Origin: Corallococcus soli
GTDB taxonomy: Bacteria; Myxococcota; Myxococcia; Myxococcales; Myxococcaceae
Direction: 5' to 3'
DNA: 64,000 nt
Assembly: GCF_014930455.1 (NCBI RefSeq)
Contig: NZ_JAAIYO010000002.1
Span: forward strand, 310,001 to 374,000
Below the pieces are notes generated by a model that was not told the origin of the DNA, ran no database searches, and was given only the letters and a program-made list of their open reading frames with translations. The position numbers and the translations under genes were made by a program. Positions within the stretch are counted from its first letter, which is position 1. Every line of letters starts with the position of its first letter. Below are positions 25,063-33,282 of this stretch, piece after piece.

Positions 25063-27465
25063 TCAGTCCCCCCCTTCGGTCGTCAGGACGTCCCGGAACT
25101 CGGTGTCCAGCGCGCGCAGGGCGTCGCTCTTCTCCTTGGCGATCTTCTGGATGGTCGCCGCGTTGTCCTGCGTGCGGCTGAAGGCCACGTCCACCGTGCC
25201 GGTGTCGGCCTTGAGCACCAGCTCGTAGAACTGCTGCCGCACGCGGCGGAAGCTCTCGTAGGCGATGCGGCCCACCAGGTTGCGCGCGTCCCCGGAGGCC
25301 GTCGCCACCTCCTGCTCGTAGCCCTGGAGGAGCGCCTGTTCGGCCCGCACCTTGTCGCGGATGGACCGCAGGCGGTGCTCCAGCCGCGCGCGCAGCGCCA
25401 CCCGGGCCACCGCCACCCGGCCCCGGAGCACGTCCGTGCGCGAGCGCACCGCGTGCATGCGCAGCAGCACGCGGGTGTCCTCGCCGGACAGCCGGCTTTC
25501 GCCCGCGTGCAGCATCGCGTGCTCCTGCTGGAGCGCGGCGCCGTACCGGGCGCGGATGGCGGCCTCGCCCTCCAGCGACGTGTCCGTGGACTGCCGCTCG
25601 CTCGCGAGCCGGGCGCGGGTGCGGTCCAGCTCCGACTGCAAATCGCGCAGCGCGGCGATCTCCGCCTGCAACTGCACGAGGAACTCCCGCTCCTCCGCGG
25701 GGTCCGCCCGCCGCTCGTCGCGGGTGTCCTCCACCCACTTGCGCACGGCGGCCGCGTTGGCGTGCAGGCTCTGCAGTTCGTACCCCAGCCGGAAGGCCTC
25801 GCGGTCCACCGCGTCCACGCGCGCCTGCATGCGCTGACGGCGCGCGTCCAGCTCCAGGCTGGTGGTGGGCAGCGACGTGAACCGCTGGCGCTGGGCCTCG
25901 CGCACACCCTGGGCGACGAGCAGCTTCTCGCGCTCGGCGGGCGTCAGCTTCTCCGCCACCAGCGCGGTCTCCGCCTGCACCAGGGACTGCTCCACCAGCG
26001 TGAGCGCCGTGTCCACCGCCTCCGCGCGGGTGTAGCCCTCCTGCAGCTCCGGGAACGCCTCCAGCCCGCGCGCGTCCAGCGCCTCCAGGATGCGCTCCGC
26101 GATGGCCTTCGCCTCGCCCGCGCCCTGACGGCCGCTGTCGAGGTCGCCCACCATCTTCACCGCGTTCGCGACCTCCTTCTGCGTGGACGCGTACTGGAGC
26201 GCCAGCGGCGGCAGCAGCGTGCTCACGTCCAGGGAGCGCTCGTTGCGCGCCAGGAGGTTGTCGAAGTACGCGACGGGGTCCTGGTTCACGCGCAGGAGTG
26301 CGTCCACCTTGTCGCGCGCCGGGGCGAACGTGCGCGCCACGCCGTCATAGGTCTCCAGCGCCTCTTCGTACTGGCGCAGCTTCTGGAGCAGGTGGCCCTG
26401 GAGGATCTGCGCCTCGGGGGCCAACTGGGAGCGGGGCGCGACGAGCAGCAGGATGTCCGTGGCGTTCTTCGCCTGGGTGAAGTCCTGCTTGCGCACGTAC
26501 GTCCACGCCACCTCCAGCAGCGACTCCGGGAAGCGCTCGCTCTCGCGCGGCACCTGGCTGTACTGGTCCAGGGCCTCCTCGTAGCGGCCCAGCTCGTAGA
26601 ACAGCCGCCCCAGCGACAGCCGCGCCAGCTCCCGGAAGCGCTGGGCCTCCGGCTCCGGCAGGTGGGTGGACACCACCGCGTCCGGCCCGGGGGCGACGAT
26701 GCGCTGGAACTGCGCGATGGCCGCGGGCAGGTCCCCGGACTGAACGCTCAGCACGCCCAGGTGGTAGACGGCCTGCACGCGGAAGCGGCCCGGCGTCTGC
26801 GCCAGCGGGGCGAACAGCGCGCGCGAGCGCTGCTGGTGCTCCTCCGGCGACAGGTCCATGCGCTTGAAGGTGCCGCGCGCGTGCACGTAGGCGATGTCCG
26901 GGGCCAGCACGCCGCCGGACAGCTGGCGGACCTTCTCCACGTACGCGTCGATGCCCTCGAACTGCTGGAGCCGCCCGGCCACCGCCAGGTAGCGGCTCAC
27001 CGCTTCCTTGTAGCGCTGCGGCGTCAGGGGCAGCGCCAGCACGTCGCGCAGGTACACGCGCGCGCCAATGTCGTTCTTCTGCTGGTAGAGCGCGTCCGCC
27101 AGGTAGAAGACGGCCTCCGGGTAGCGCGGGTTGGACTTGAAGTCCGGGTCGCTCACCAGGTCATAGAAGAGGACGGACGCGGCGGGCCAGTCCCCCAGCA
27201 GCGAGTACAGCTCGCCTTCGGAGAAGCGCTTCTGCTGGGAGTCGGTGCTGCTGGGCTCGGGGCGCTCGGTGAACTGCGCCTCCACGAAGCGCAGGCCCTG
27301 TTCGGCTGCGCGCAGCTGGGCCTCCACCGCCTCCACGGACGCGGCGCGGCTGCTCAGCGACGCGGGCAGCGGCGGCAGCGCGGCCCCCGGCTTGGGCGCA
27401 GGGGAGGGCGCGGGCGCGGCCCCGAGGGACAGGGCGAGGGCCAGGGCGTGCAGCGTCGCGGTCAC
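25063..27465 (-). CDS. Periplasmic TPR and coiled-coil protein
   Basis: This 800-aa protein starts at GTG with a short hydrophobic signal (LHALALALSLGAAPA). The N-terminal ~370 residues contain degenerate TPRs (AVFYLADALYQQKNDIGARV, AVYHLGVLSVQSGDLPAAIA, LGRLFYELGRYEEALDQYSQ). The C-terminal half is long charged helix, likely coiled coil (REFLVQLQAEIAALRDLQSE, RLASERQSTD, RAEQALLQGYEQEVAT). It stands where gltC/nfsC-type TPR proteins occur in related clusters, but I would not equate them without alignment. It lies 12 bp after the upstream secreted-protein gene and 6 bp before the next. Confidence 0.7.
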   Translation of the reverse strand: MTATLHALALALSLGAAPAPSPAPKPGAALPPLPASLSSRAASVEAVEAQLRAAEQGLRFVEAQFTERPEPSSTDSQQKRFSEGELYSLLGDWPAASVLFYDLVSDPDFKSNPRYPEAVFYLADALYQQKNDIGARVYLRDVLALPLTPQRYKEAVSRYLAVAGRLQQFEGIDAYVEKVRQLSGGVLAPDIAYVHARGTFKRMDLSPEEHQQRSRALFAPLAQTPGRFRVQAVYHLGVLSVQSGDLPAAIAQFQRIVAPGPDAVVSTHLPEPEAQRFRELARLSLGRLFYELGRYEEALDQYSQVPRESERFPESLLEVAWTYVRKQDFTQAKNATDILLLVAPRSQLAPEAQILQGHLLQKLRQYEEALETYDGVARTFAPARDKVDALLRVNQDPVAYFDNLLARNERSLDVSTLLPPLALQYASTQKEVANAVKMVGDLDSGRQGAGEAKAIAERILEALDARGLEAFPELQEGYTRAEAVDTALTLVEQSLVQAETALVAEKLTPAEREKLLVAQGVREAQRQRFTSLPTTSLELDARRQRMQARVDAVDREAFRLGYELQSLHANAAAVRKWVEDTRDERRADPAEEREFLVQLQAEIAALRDLQSELDRTRARLASERQSTDTSLEGEAAIRARYGAALQQEHAMLHAGESRLSGEDTRVLLRMHAVRSRTDVLRGRVAVARVALRARLEHRLRSIRDKVRAEQALLQGYEQEVATASGDARNLVGRIAYESFRRVRQQFYELVLKADTGTVDVAFSRTQDNAATIQKIAKEKSDALRALDTEFRDVLTTEGGD

Positions 27466-27477
27466 GGCGCCTGCTCC

Positions 27478-28263
27478 CTACTTCGTCTCGCTGGAGGTGG
27501 AGGCCGGCAGCACGCCCGGCGCGCCCTGCGTCCCGGAGGTGGCGGGCGGCTTGGGGGGCGGCGTGCGCGTGTCCTTGGCCACTTCGATGTCGTATCGCAC
27601 CGCGGGCCGGTCCTTCAGGTCGGTGGTGAGGCCGCCCTTCTCCACGCCCACCACGTTCACCGTGGTGACCTTCCCGGACTCCGCGTTGAAGGTGTAGCTG
27701 GATTGCACCTTGAACTTGTAGCCTTCCAGGTAGCTGAACACGCCGTAGCCGCTGCCCCGGTAGACCAGCCGCACCGCGAGCTGGTGCTGTCCCGGCACGA
27801 TGCGGCCGTTGAAGACCTCCAGCGCCTGGTGCCGGTTCAGGTCCCCCTGCGTGTCCACCTGGGTGAAGATGGGCGCGCCGTCCAGCGCGTACACCACCGA
27901 CTCCAACTGGAACGCGTTGCCCATCTCGTTCTTGTGCACCAGCACCGCGCGGGCGCCGGTGGACAGGTCGCCGCCCATCACCGTCTCCTGCAGCAGCAGC
28001 AGGCGCGCCTTGGAGCGGAAGATCTTCTCCTTCAGGTCGACGACCTGCTCCTCCAGCGTCTTGACCCGGGAGGTGAAGGCCTCGTCCGCGGTCTGCTCAC
28101 CGGCCGGAGCCTGGGGCGCGACGCCGGTGGGCGCGGCCGGCGCGGACGTGGCGGCGGCAGGAGGAGGAGGAGCGGCAGGGGAAGCCCCTTGCGCGAACAC
28201 CGGCCCGCAAAGGCCAGCGCTCAGGAGCGCGAGGAGACGGAAGGTGGCGGATGCGACGCGCAC
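27478..28263 (-). CDS. Secreted protein with coiled coil and beta domain, mgl-linked
   Basis: This 261-aa protein starts at GTG 28263 (GAGG 8 bases upstream) with signal peptide ATFRLLALLSAGLCGPVFAQ. A Pro/Ala-rich linker follows, then a short coiled coil (RVKTLEEQVVDLKEKIFRSK) and a beta-rich domain (AVLVHKNEMGNAFQLESVVY ... VPGQHQLAVRLVYRGSGYGV). The frame is open further upstream to mglA, but the signal peptide supports this start. It is the first gene after mglA, 107 bp away, on the same strand. The family is not recognised. Its place suggests a role with the TPR envelope proteins downstream. Confidence 0.7.
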   Translation of the reverse strand: MRVASATFRLLALLSAGLCGPVFAQGASPAAPPPPAAATSAPAAPTGVAPQAPAGEQTADEAFTSRVKTLEEQVVDLKEKIFRSKARLLLLQETVMGGDLSTGARAVLVHKNEMGNAFQLESVVYALDGAPIFTQVDTQGDLNRHQALEVFNGRIVPGQHQLAVRLVYRGSGYGVFSYLEGYKFKVQSSYTFNAESGKVTTVNVVGVEKGGLTTDLKDRPAVRYDIEVAKDTRTPPPKPPATSGTQGAPGVLPASTSSETK

Positions 28264-28370
28264 GGTACGACCTCGGAAGGCGGCTCTGCCCGACGGCACG
28301 AGGTCATACCATCCTTTGACGGGGGCTGCCCGGAGGCAAGCCGCCCGCCGGGCAGGGAAGCAGGCGGCGA

Positions 28371-28958
28371 TCAACCGCCCTTGCGCAGCTCGGTGAGCAC
28401 GAGCTTCGCGACGGCCTTGAGCGTGTCGAAGACACCCACACCCGTCGGGGCCACGGCCTGGTACTCCGGCATGTTCCGGGGGTTGAGCGTCTTGTGCATC
28501 TCTTCGGTCGTGACGGCGTTGGGCAGGTCACGCTTGTTGTACTGCATGACGGCCGGAATCTTGTTCAGGTCGTAGCCCTGCTCGGCCAGGTTGATGCGCA
28601 GGTTCTCGAACGATTCCATGTTCGCTTCCATGCGCTCAATCTGACTGTCGGCCACGAACACCACGCCGTCCACGCCCTTGAGGATGAGCTTGCGGCTGGC
28701 GTCGTAGAACACCTGACCGGGCACCGTGTAGAGGTGGAAGCGCGTCTTGAAGCCGCGGATCTCACCCAGCGACAGGGGCAGGAAGTCGAAGAAGAGCGTG
28801 CGGTCCGTCTCCGTGGAGAGCGAGATGAGCTTGCCCTTCGTGTCGGCCGCCGTCTTGTTGTAGATGTACTGGAGGTTCGTGGTCTTCCCGCAGAGCCCCG
28901 GCCCGTAATAGACAATCTTGCAGTTGATTTCGCGGGATGAGTAATTGATGAAGGACAT
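28371..28958 (-). CDS. mglA: Ras-like small GTPase MglA
   Basis: This 195-aa master regulator of gliding and type IV pilus polarity recruits motility machinery to the leading pole when GTP-bound. The P-loop is YYGPGLCGKTTNLQYIY. Switch II carries the hallmark YTVPGQ, where a threonine replaces the usual Asp of DxxG in Ras. The base-recognition motif is NKRD. The C-terminus (VLTELRKGG) has no lipid anchor. It is 11 bp downstream of mglB, its GTPase-activating partner. The sequence is essentially textbook MglA. Confidence 0.97.
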   Translation of the reverse strand: MSFINYSSREINCKIVYYGPGLCGKTTNLQYIYNKTAADTKGKLISLSTETDRTLFFDFLPLSLGEIRGFKTRFHLYTVPGQVFYDASRKLILKGVDGVVFVADSQIERMEANMESFENLRINLAEQGYDLNKIPAVMQYNKRDLPNAVTTEEMHKTLNPRNMPEYQAVAPTGVGVFDTLKAVAKLVLTELRKGG

Positions 28959-28969
28959 GGCTTCCCGGG

Positions 28970-29449
28970 TTACTCGCTGAAGAGGTTGTCGATATCGTCG
29001 TCGGAGATCTCGGCGAACGGCGAACCGGCTCCGGGGCTGTCGGTCTTCTTCACGAGGCTTTCGAAGATCTTCGTCAGCTCGTCGCTGGCCTTCTTGATGC
29101 GCAGGCGCACCAGACCCAGGCTCGTGCGGTTGTCGAAGATGACGACCAGCACCACCCGGCTGCCGACGATGGTCATGTAGAGGCTGTCCTTCGCCCCTTC
29201 ATGGAACTGGTTGGGAAATTCGTTCTCCCCGATGAGCTTCGCCAGTCCGCCCATGGCGGCCACGTTGCCGGCCGTCAGCGACGCGAGCGACGTGGTGTCG
29301 ATGTTCTGCGTCTGGCCCGCCGAGGAGATGAGCTGGCCGTTCTTGTCGACGAGGAAGACCACCTTCGCGTTCGCGTCCTTGGTGAGCCGGTCGCAAACGG
29401 CGTTGATCTTGGTGAACTCCTCTTCGTACATCACCAGTTGCGTGCCCAT
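28970..29449 (-). CDS. mglB: MglB, roadblock-type GTPase-activating protein
   Basis: This 159-aa Roadblock/LC7-domain protein (VMYEEEFTKINAVCDRLTKD, AKVVFLVDKNGQLISSAGQT, LTAGNVAAMGGLAKLIGENE, LYMTIVGSRVVLVVIFDNRT) stimulates GTP hydrolysis by MglA and marks the lagging pole. The acidic C-terminal tail (AEISDDDIDNLFSE) is present. It is first in the mglBA operon. The 184-bp gap to the divergent gene on the right should hold the promoter, which I could not identify. Confidence 0.97.
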   Translation of the reverse strand: MGTQLVMYEEEFTKINAVCDRLTKDANAKVVFLVDKNGQLISSAGQTQNIDTTSLASLTAGNVAAMGGLAKLIGENEFPNQFHEGAKDSLYMTIVGSRVVLVVIFDNRTSLGLVRLRIKKASDELTKIFESLVKKTDSPGAGSPFAEISDDDIDNLFSE

Positions 29450-29633
29450 GGGCGTATGCGCTCCTCAGCGTTCGCTCGCCCCGCTCACGGCGGCGCTCCG
29501 ATGTTTCTGGAGTGAATCCCGGAGGTTAGACGAGGCGCTACCGACCGCCGTCATGCTTAGCAAAGCAGTTCCACTCCAGCAAGAAGCCAGCCGTGATCCG
29601 CGCCGCTTCTTGAAGGAATGACGGCATCGCGGG

Positions 29634-31250
29634 TTGGGACACCTGCCCTCCTTCTCTATACTCCGCCGGGTCTTGCGCCGCCCGATCCCCCTCACCGCCC
29701 TGCTTCCGCGCCTGCTCGTCCTCCTCCTGGCGCTGCTCTGTCCCCGACCCGTGAGGGCGGAGCCCCCGGAGCCGGAGCGCGCCTCGCTGCGCCTCCGCTA
29801 CGGCCTGTCCGTGCGCCAGGGGCAGCAGGTGGATGTAGGGCCCGGGCTCACCTACAAGGGTGTGACCCCCAACGATGGGGCGCTGACGTTGACGGGCTGG
29901 GCGGCGGGCCCGGTGGGGCACCACCTGGGCGTCCAGCTGGACCTCCAGCGCGAATCGTTCGACTTGAAGGACGCGTCCGTGCGGGTGACGGGCGGCAGCC
30001 TCACGCGCGGTTCGGTGGGGCCGCGCGGGCGCCTGTTCCTGGGACCGGTGCGGCTGGAGGTGGGCGCGGGCTACGGCTTCGCGCAGCTGCCGCTGTTCGG
30101 GGGCTTCTCCTCCGCGCCGGTGTTGCAGCGGGGCGTGCGGCACGCGGCGCTGGTGTCGGGCCGGGTGGCGGTGTCGCTGCCGGCGGACTTCCAACTGGAG
30201 GCGCGGGGCGAGCTGCCGCTGACGCTCTCCGCGCACGCTGCCGGAGGGCTGGAGGCGACCTCCACGGGCTACGTCGTGGGGGCGGCGCTGCTGCACCCGG
30301 TGGTCCAGCGGGGCGCGTGGACCGGGACGCTGCTGCTGGACGTGCAGCAGGCGCACGACACGATGACCCTGGAGGCGACGGGCCTGCGCTCCGAGCAGCG
30401 GCTGCGCAGGATTGGCCTGGCGCTGGAGGTCTCATGGCGCGACGACGCGAGAGCGTCCCGTCCGGTGGAGGGGCCGACCCAGGGCTTCGTCCCGATGCGC
30501 GTGGTGGACGCGGAGACGGGCGCGCCGCTCGCGGGGGCGCGGGTGCGGGTGCCTTCCATGCGGACGCCCGGCGCGAGCGAGGAGCTGGTGACGGACGCGC
30601 AGGGCCAGGTGCGGGCCCTGCTGCCTTCGGGGGCGCAGTCCGCGCGGGTGAGCGTGGAGGGCTATGAGGAGGTGACGGAGCAGGCCACGGTCAGCGGCAC
30701 CGGGGAGAACGCCCCGGTGCAGATCCGCCTGCGCAAGAAGGCGCCGCCCACCGGGTCCCTGAAGGTGAAGGTGGTGCAGGGCCGCGGCGGCGCGCCGCTT
30801 CCGGACGTGCGCATCAGCGCGGGCGCCGTGGAGGCGCGCACGGACGTGAAGGGAGAGGCGCTGCTGGAGGGGCTTGCGCCCGGGCCGGTGGCCGTCTCCG
30901 CGACGGCGCAGGGCTTCCGCGCGGCGGAGGAGGCCGCGGTGGTGGTGGAGGGCCAGTCCTCGGAGCTGGTGGTGGTGCTGTCCCAGGAGCGCAAGGGCGA
31001 GCTGGCCACGCTGCTGGGTCAGGTGCGCAGCGCTCGGAGCGGCCAGCCGCTGGTGGCGACGGTGTCCATCCCCCAGGCGAAGGTGCGCTCGCGCACGGAC
31101 AAGGCCGGGAGCTTCACGGCGCGCGTCCGGGGCGGGACGTACCGCATCACCCTGTCCGCGCCCGGCTACCGGCCGCAGACCAAGACCGTCACCGTGCGCG
31201 ACGGCGAGCAGGCCATCTTCAACGTCGACTTGTTCCCGAGGGCCCGGTAG
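29634..31250 (+). CDS. Outer-membrane-type protein with carboxypeptidase-regulatory-like (CNA-B-like) repeats
   Basis: This protein of about 530 aa has an N-terminal hydrophobic signal (LLPRLLVLLLALLCPRPVRA). A beta-strand-rich domain of ~230 residues follows, looking like a barrel (HHLGVQLDLQRESFDLKDAS, RLEVGAGYGFAQLPLFGGFS). Then come three beta-sandwich repeats of the carboxypeptidase regulatory type (MRVVDAETGAPLAGARVRVP, VKVVQGRGGAPLPDVRISAG, GQVRSARSGQPLVATVSIPQ), each followed by a TD..G motif. The open frame begins at TTG 29634, and the real start may be a later non-ATG codon. The downstream FecR-type lipoprotein and kinase are on the same strand. The function is unknown; cell-surface adhesion or signalling is possible. 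Confidence 0.7.
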   Translation: MGHLPSFSILRRVLRRPIPLTALLPRLLVLLLALLCPRPVRAEPPEPERASLRLRYGLSVRQGQQVDVGPGLTYKGVTPNDGALTLTGWAAGPVGHHLGVQLDLQRESFDLKDASVRVTGGSLTRGSVGPRGRLFLGPVRLEVGAGYGFAQLPLFGGFSSAPVLQRGVRHAALVSGRVAVSLPADFQLEARGELPLTLSAHAAGGLEATSTGYVVGAALLHPVVQRGAWTGTLLLDVQQAHDTMTLEATGLRSEQRLRRIGLALEVSWRDDARASRPVEGPTQGFVPMRVVDAETGAPLAGARVRVPSMRTPGASEELVTDAQGQVRALLPSGAQSARVSVEGYEEVTEQATVSGTGENAPVQIRLRKKAPPTGSLKVKVVQGRGGAPLPDVRISAGAVEARTDVKGEALLEGLAPGPVAVSATAQGFRAAEEAAVVVEGQSSELVVVLSQERKGELATLLGQVRSARSGQPLVATVSIPQAKVRSRTDKAGSFTARVRGGTYRITLSAPGYRPQTKTVTVRDGEQAIFNVDLFPRAR

Positions 31251-31298
31251 GTCGCGGGGCTCCCCGTCCCGCGCCGCCCGTCCGTCGCCGAGGTTCCA

Positions 31299-33278
31299 GT
31301 GAGTCCTGTCCGCATCCTGGCGCTGTCGCTGCTCGTCCTCGTCTCCGGCTGCGCGGGGTGTGAGCGCGAGGAGGCGCCGAAGCCCGCGCCGGTCGCGGAC
31401 GTGGACGCGGGCGCCCCCGCGGCGCCGCTGGCCCAGTTGGAGGGCCTGTCCGGCGACGTGCGCCTGGAGCGCGCGGGCAAGGTGGGGCCGGCGGTGCCCG
31501 GGCCCCTGCTCGCGGGCGACGCGGTGGAGACGGGCGACCAGGGCTCCGCGGTGGTGCGCTTCCCGGGCGGACGCACGGTGGAGGTGGGCCGCGAGGGCCG
31601 GTTCGCGCTGGGCTCGGATTCGACGGGCGTGGTGATGAAGGTGGAGCGCGGCATCGTGCTGTCGCGCGTGCCGGCGGGCGGAGGCGGCGGCGCGGCCGGC
31701 CCGGGCTCCAAGGTGACGCTGAGCATCCTCACGCCCTTCGGCCTCACGCGGGTGGGCTCTGAGCCGTCCGAGGTGAAGGTCGCGGTGGCGGAGGACTCCG
31801 CGCGGGTGGAGGTGATGCTGGGCGCCATCGAGCTGGTCTCCAAGGACGGGCGCACGCTGAAGGCGGCGGAGGGGGACGCGGTGGACCTGACCTCCGAGCG
31901 CGCGGAGGTGGTGAAGGCGGCCCCGCGCGTCGTGGAGCTGGCGCCCATCGCGGTGACGGTGCGCGCGGCGTCGGGAGGCACCGCGGAGGTGAAATCGAAG
32001 GCCACGGGCCGCTGGCGCAAGGCGCGGCGTGAGGGGGAGGTGCTCTCCTTCGGCGACGGCGTGCGCACGAAGGGCGGGGAGGCGGTGCTGTCGCTCAAGG
32101 ACAGCGACTCGCTCTTGACGCTGTCCCCCGGCGCGGAGGCGGTGCTGGAGGGCGCGGGGCAGGAGGGCGTCACCGACGAGGCGCGCATCAACCTGCTTCA
32201 GGGCATGCTGGCCGTGCAGCTCGCCACGGGGCGCACCAGCCGCGTGGTGCTGCCGGAGCTGATGCTGGAGGGCGGCGGCGCGGCGAAGCTGGAGATCCGA
32301 CGCACCGGCTCCGGCTTCCTGGTGGCGGCGCACACGGGCGACGTGACGCTGCGGCGGGGCGACACGCGGCAGGCGCTGCGCGCGGGCGAGCGCGCCACGG
32401 TGGAGAACGACGGCACGGCGAAGGTGGAGCTGCTGGAGGCGGCGGTGGTCGCGCTGGGGCCGGGCGAGGGCGCGGAGGTGTATCACCGGGGCCTGTCCGA
32501 GGTGGCGCTCACCTGGGAAGGGGAGGGCGACACGGTGGTGGAGGCGGCGCTGGACGCGGGCTTCACGCGCCGGGTGCTGTGGGGCCGGGTGCACCGCGCG
32601 TCCGTCAACGTGTCGGCGCCGGCGCGGGGCACGCTCTACTGGCGGGTGAAGAAGGAGGACGGCACCCCGGTGTCGTCGGGCAGCGCCCGCTTCGCCCCGG
32701 AGTCGCCCACGAACGCCCTGGCGCGGGTGCGCAACGTGGTGCCCGAGGGGCCGGAGAAGACGACCATCTTCTACCAGGACAAGCCCCCGGCGGTGACGTT
32801 CACCTACGGCGCGGAGCCGCAGGCCAGCACCTACCGCGTGGCGGTGTACAAGGCGGGCTCGCTGACGACGCCCGTGGCCCAGCGCACGGTGGCGGAGACG
32901 CGCGCGGCGCTGGAGGCCGGGGCCCTGGGCGAGGGCAGCTACCTGTGGTCCGTCACGCCGCTGTCGCAGGCGGGGGCGGCGCTCAAGGGCGGGCGCATGA
33001 ACAAGCTGGAGCTGGTCTACGACAACTCCGTGGAGGGGCTCGTCGTGGACAGTCCGCGTCAGGGGACAGCGTCGGCGGAAAAGGTGCGTGCGGCGGGAGT
33101 CGCGCCCGTGAATGCTCGCCTGTCCATCAACGGACGGGCCGTGCCCCTGGACGCCAAGCACCGCTTCGATACATGGGTGGCCCCCATGGGAACGCCCCCC
33201 CTTCTGGTGTTTAAGATGACGCGTCCCGGTGCCCCGGACGTACTCACGGTGCGCACCCTGAAAACGCGAGGGCCTTGA
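31299..33278 (+). CDS. FecR-domain lipoprotein
   Basis: This 659-aa protein starts at GTG with lipoprotein signal LALSLLVLVSGCAGC. It has at least two FecR-like beta-helical modules, which bind or sense at the periplasmic face: LLAGDAVETGDQGSAVVRFP ... TVEVGREGRFALGS, then LSFGDGVRTKGGEAVLSLKD ... LTLSPGAEAVLEGA. A third stretch resembles it (VAAHTGDVTLRRGDTRQALR). The C-terminal part has fibronectin-like segments (ALTWEGEGDTVVEAALDAGF, VTFTYGAEPQASTYRVAVYK). It lies only 4 bp before the kinase gene, so the two are probably cotranscribed and functionally linked. No sigma factor or TonB receptor is adjacent, so this is not a classical FecIRA set. Confidence 0.8.
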   Translation: MSPVRILALSLLVLVSGCAGCEREEAPKPAPVADVDAGAPAAPLAQLEGLSGDVRLERAGKVGPAVPGPLLAGDAVETGDQGSAVVRFPGGRTVEVGREGRFALGSDSTGVVMKVERGIVLSRVPAGGGGGAAGPGSKVTLSILTPFGLTRVGSEPSEVKVAVAEDSARVEVMLGAIELVSKDGRTLKAAEGDAVDLTSERAEVVKAAPRVVELAPIAVTVRAASGGTAEVKSKATGRWRKARREGEVLSFGDGVRTKGGEAVLSLKDSDSLLTLSPGAEAVLEGAGQEGVTDEARINLLQGMLAVQLATGRTSRVVLPELMLEGGGAAKLEIRRTGSGFLVAAHTGDVTLRRGDTRQALRAGERATVENDGTAKVELLEAAVVALGPGEGAEVYHRGLSEVALTWEGEGDTVVEAALDAGFTRRVLWGRVHRASVNVSAPARGTLYWRVKKEDGTPVSSGSARFAPESPTNALARVRNVVPEGPEKTTIFYQDKPPAVTFTYGAEPQASTYRVAVYKAGSLTTPVAQRTVAETRAALEAGALGEGSYLWSVTPLSQAGAALKGGRMNKLELVYDNSVEGLVVDSPRQGTASAEKVRAAGVAPVNARLSINGRAVPLDAKHRFDTWVAPMGTPPLLVFKMTRPGAPDVLTVRTLKTRGP

Positions 33279-33282
33279 GGCA

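Noticed and set aside
21691-28575. A plus-strand frame of ~2290 codons across the Glt-like cluster
   Set aside because: It is antisense to four clear TPR/envelope genes with signal peptides, coupled starts and repeat structure, so it is a shadow of high GC3.
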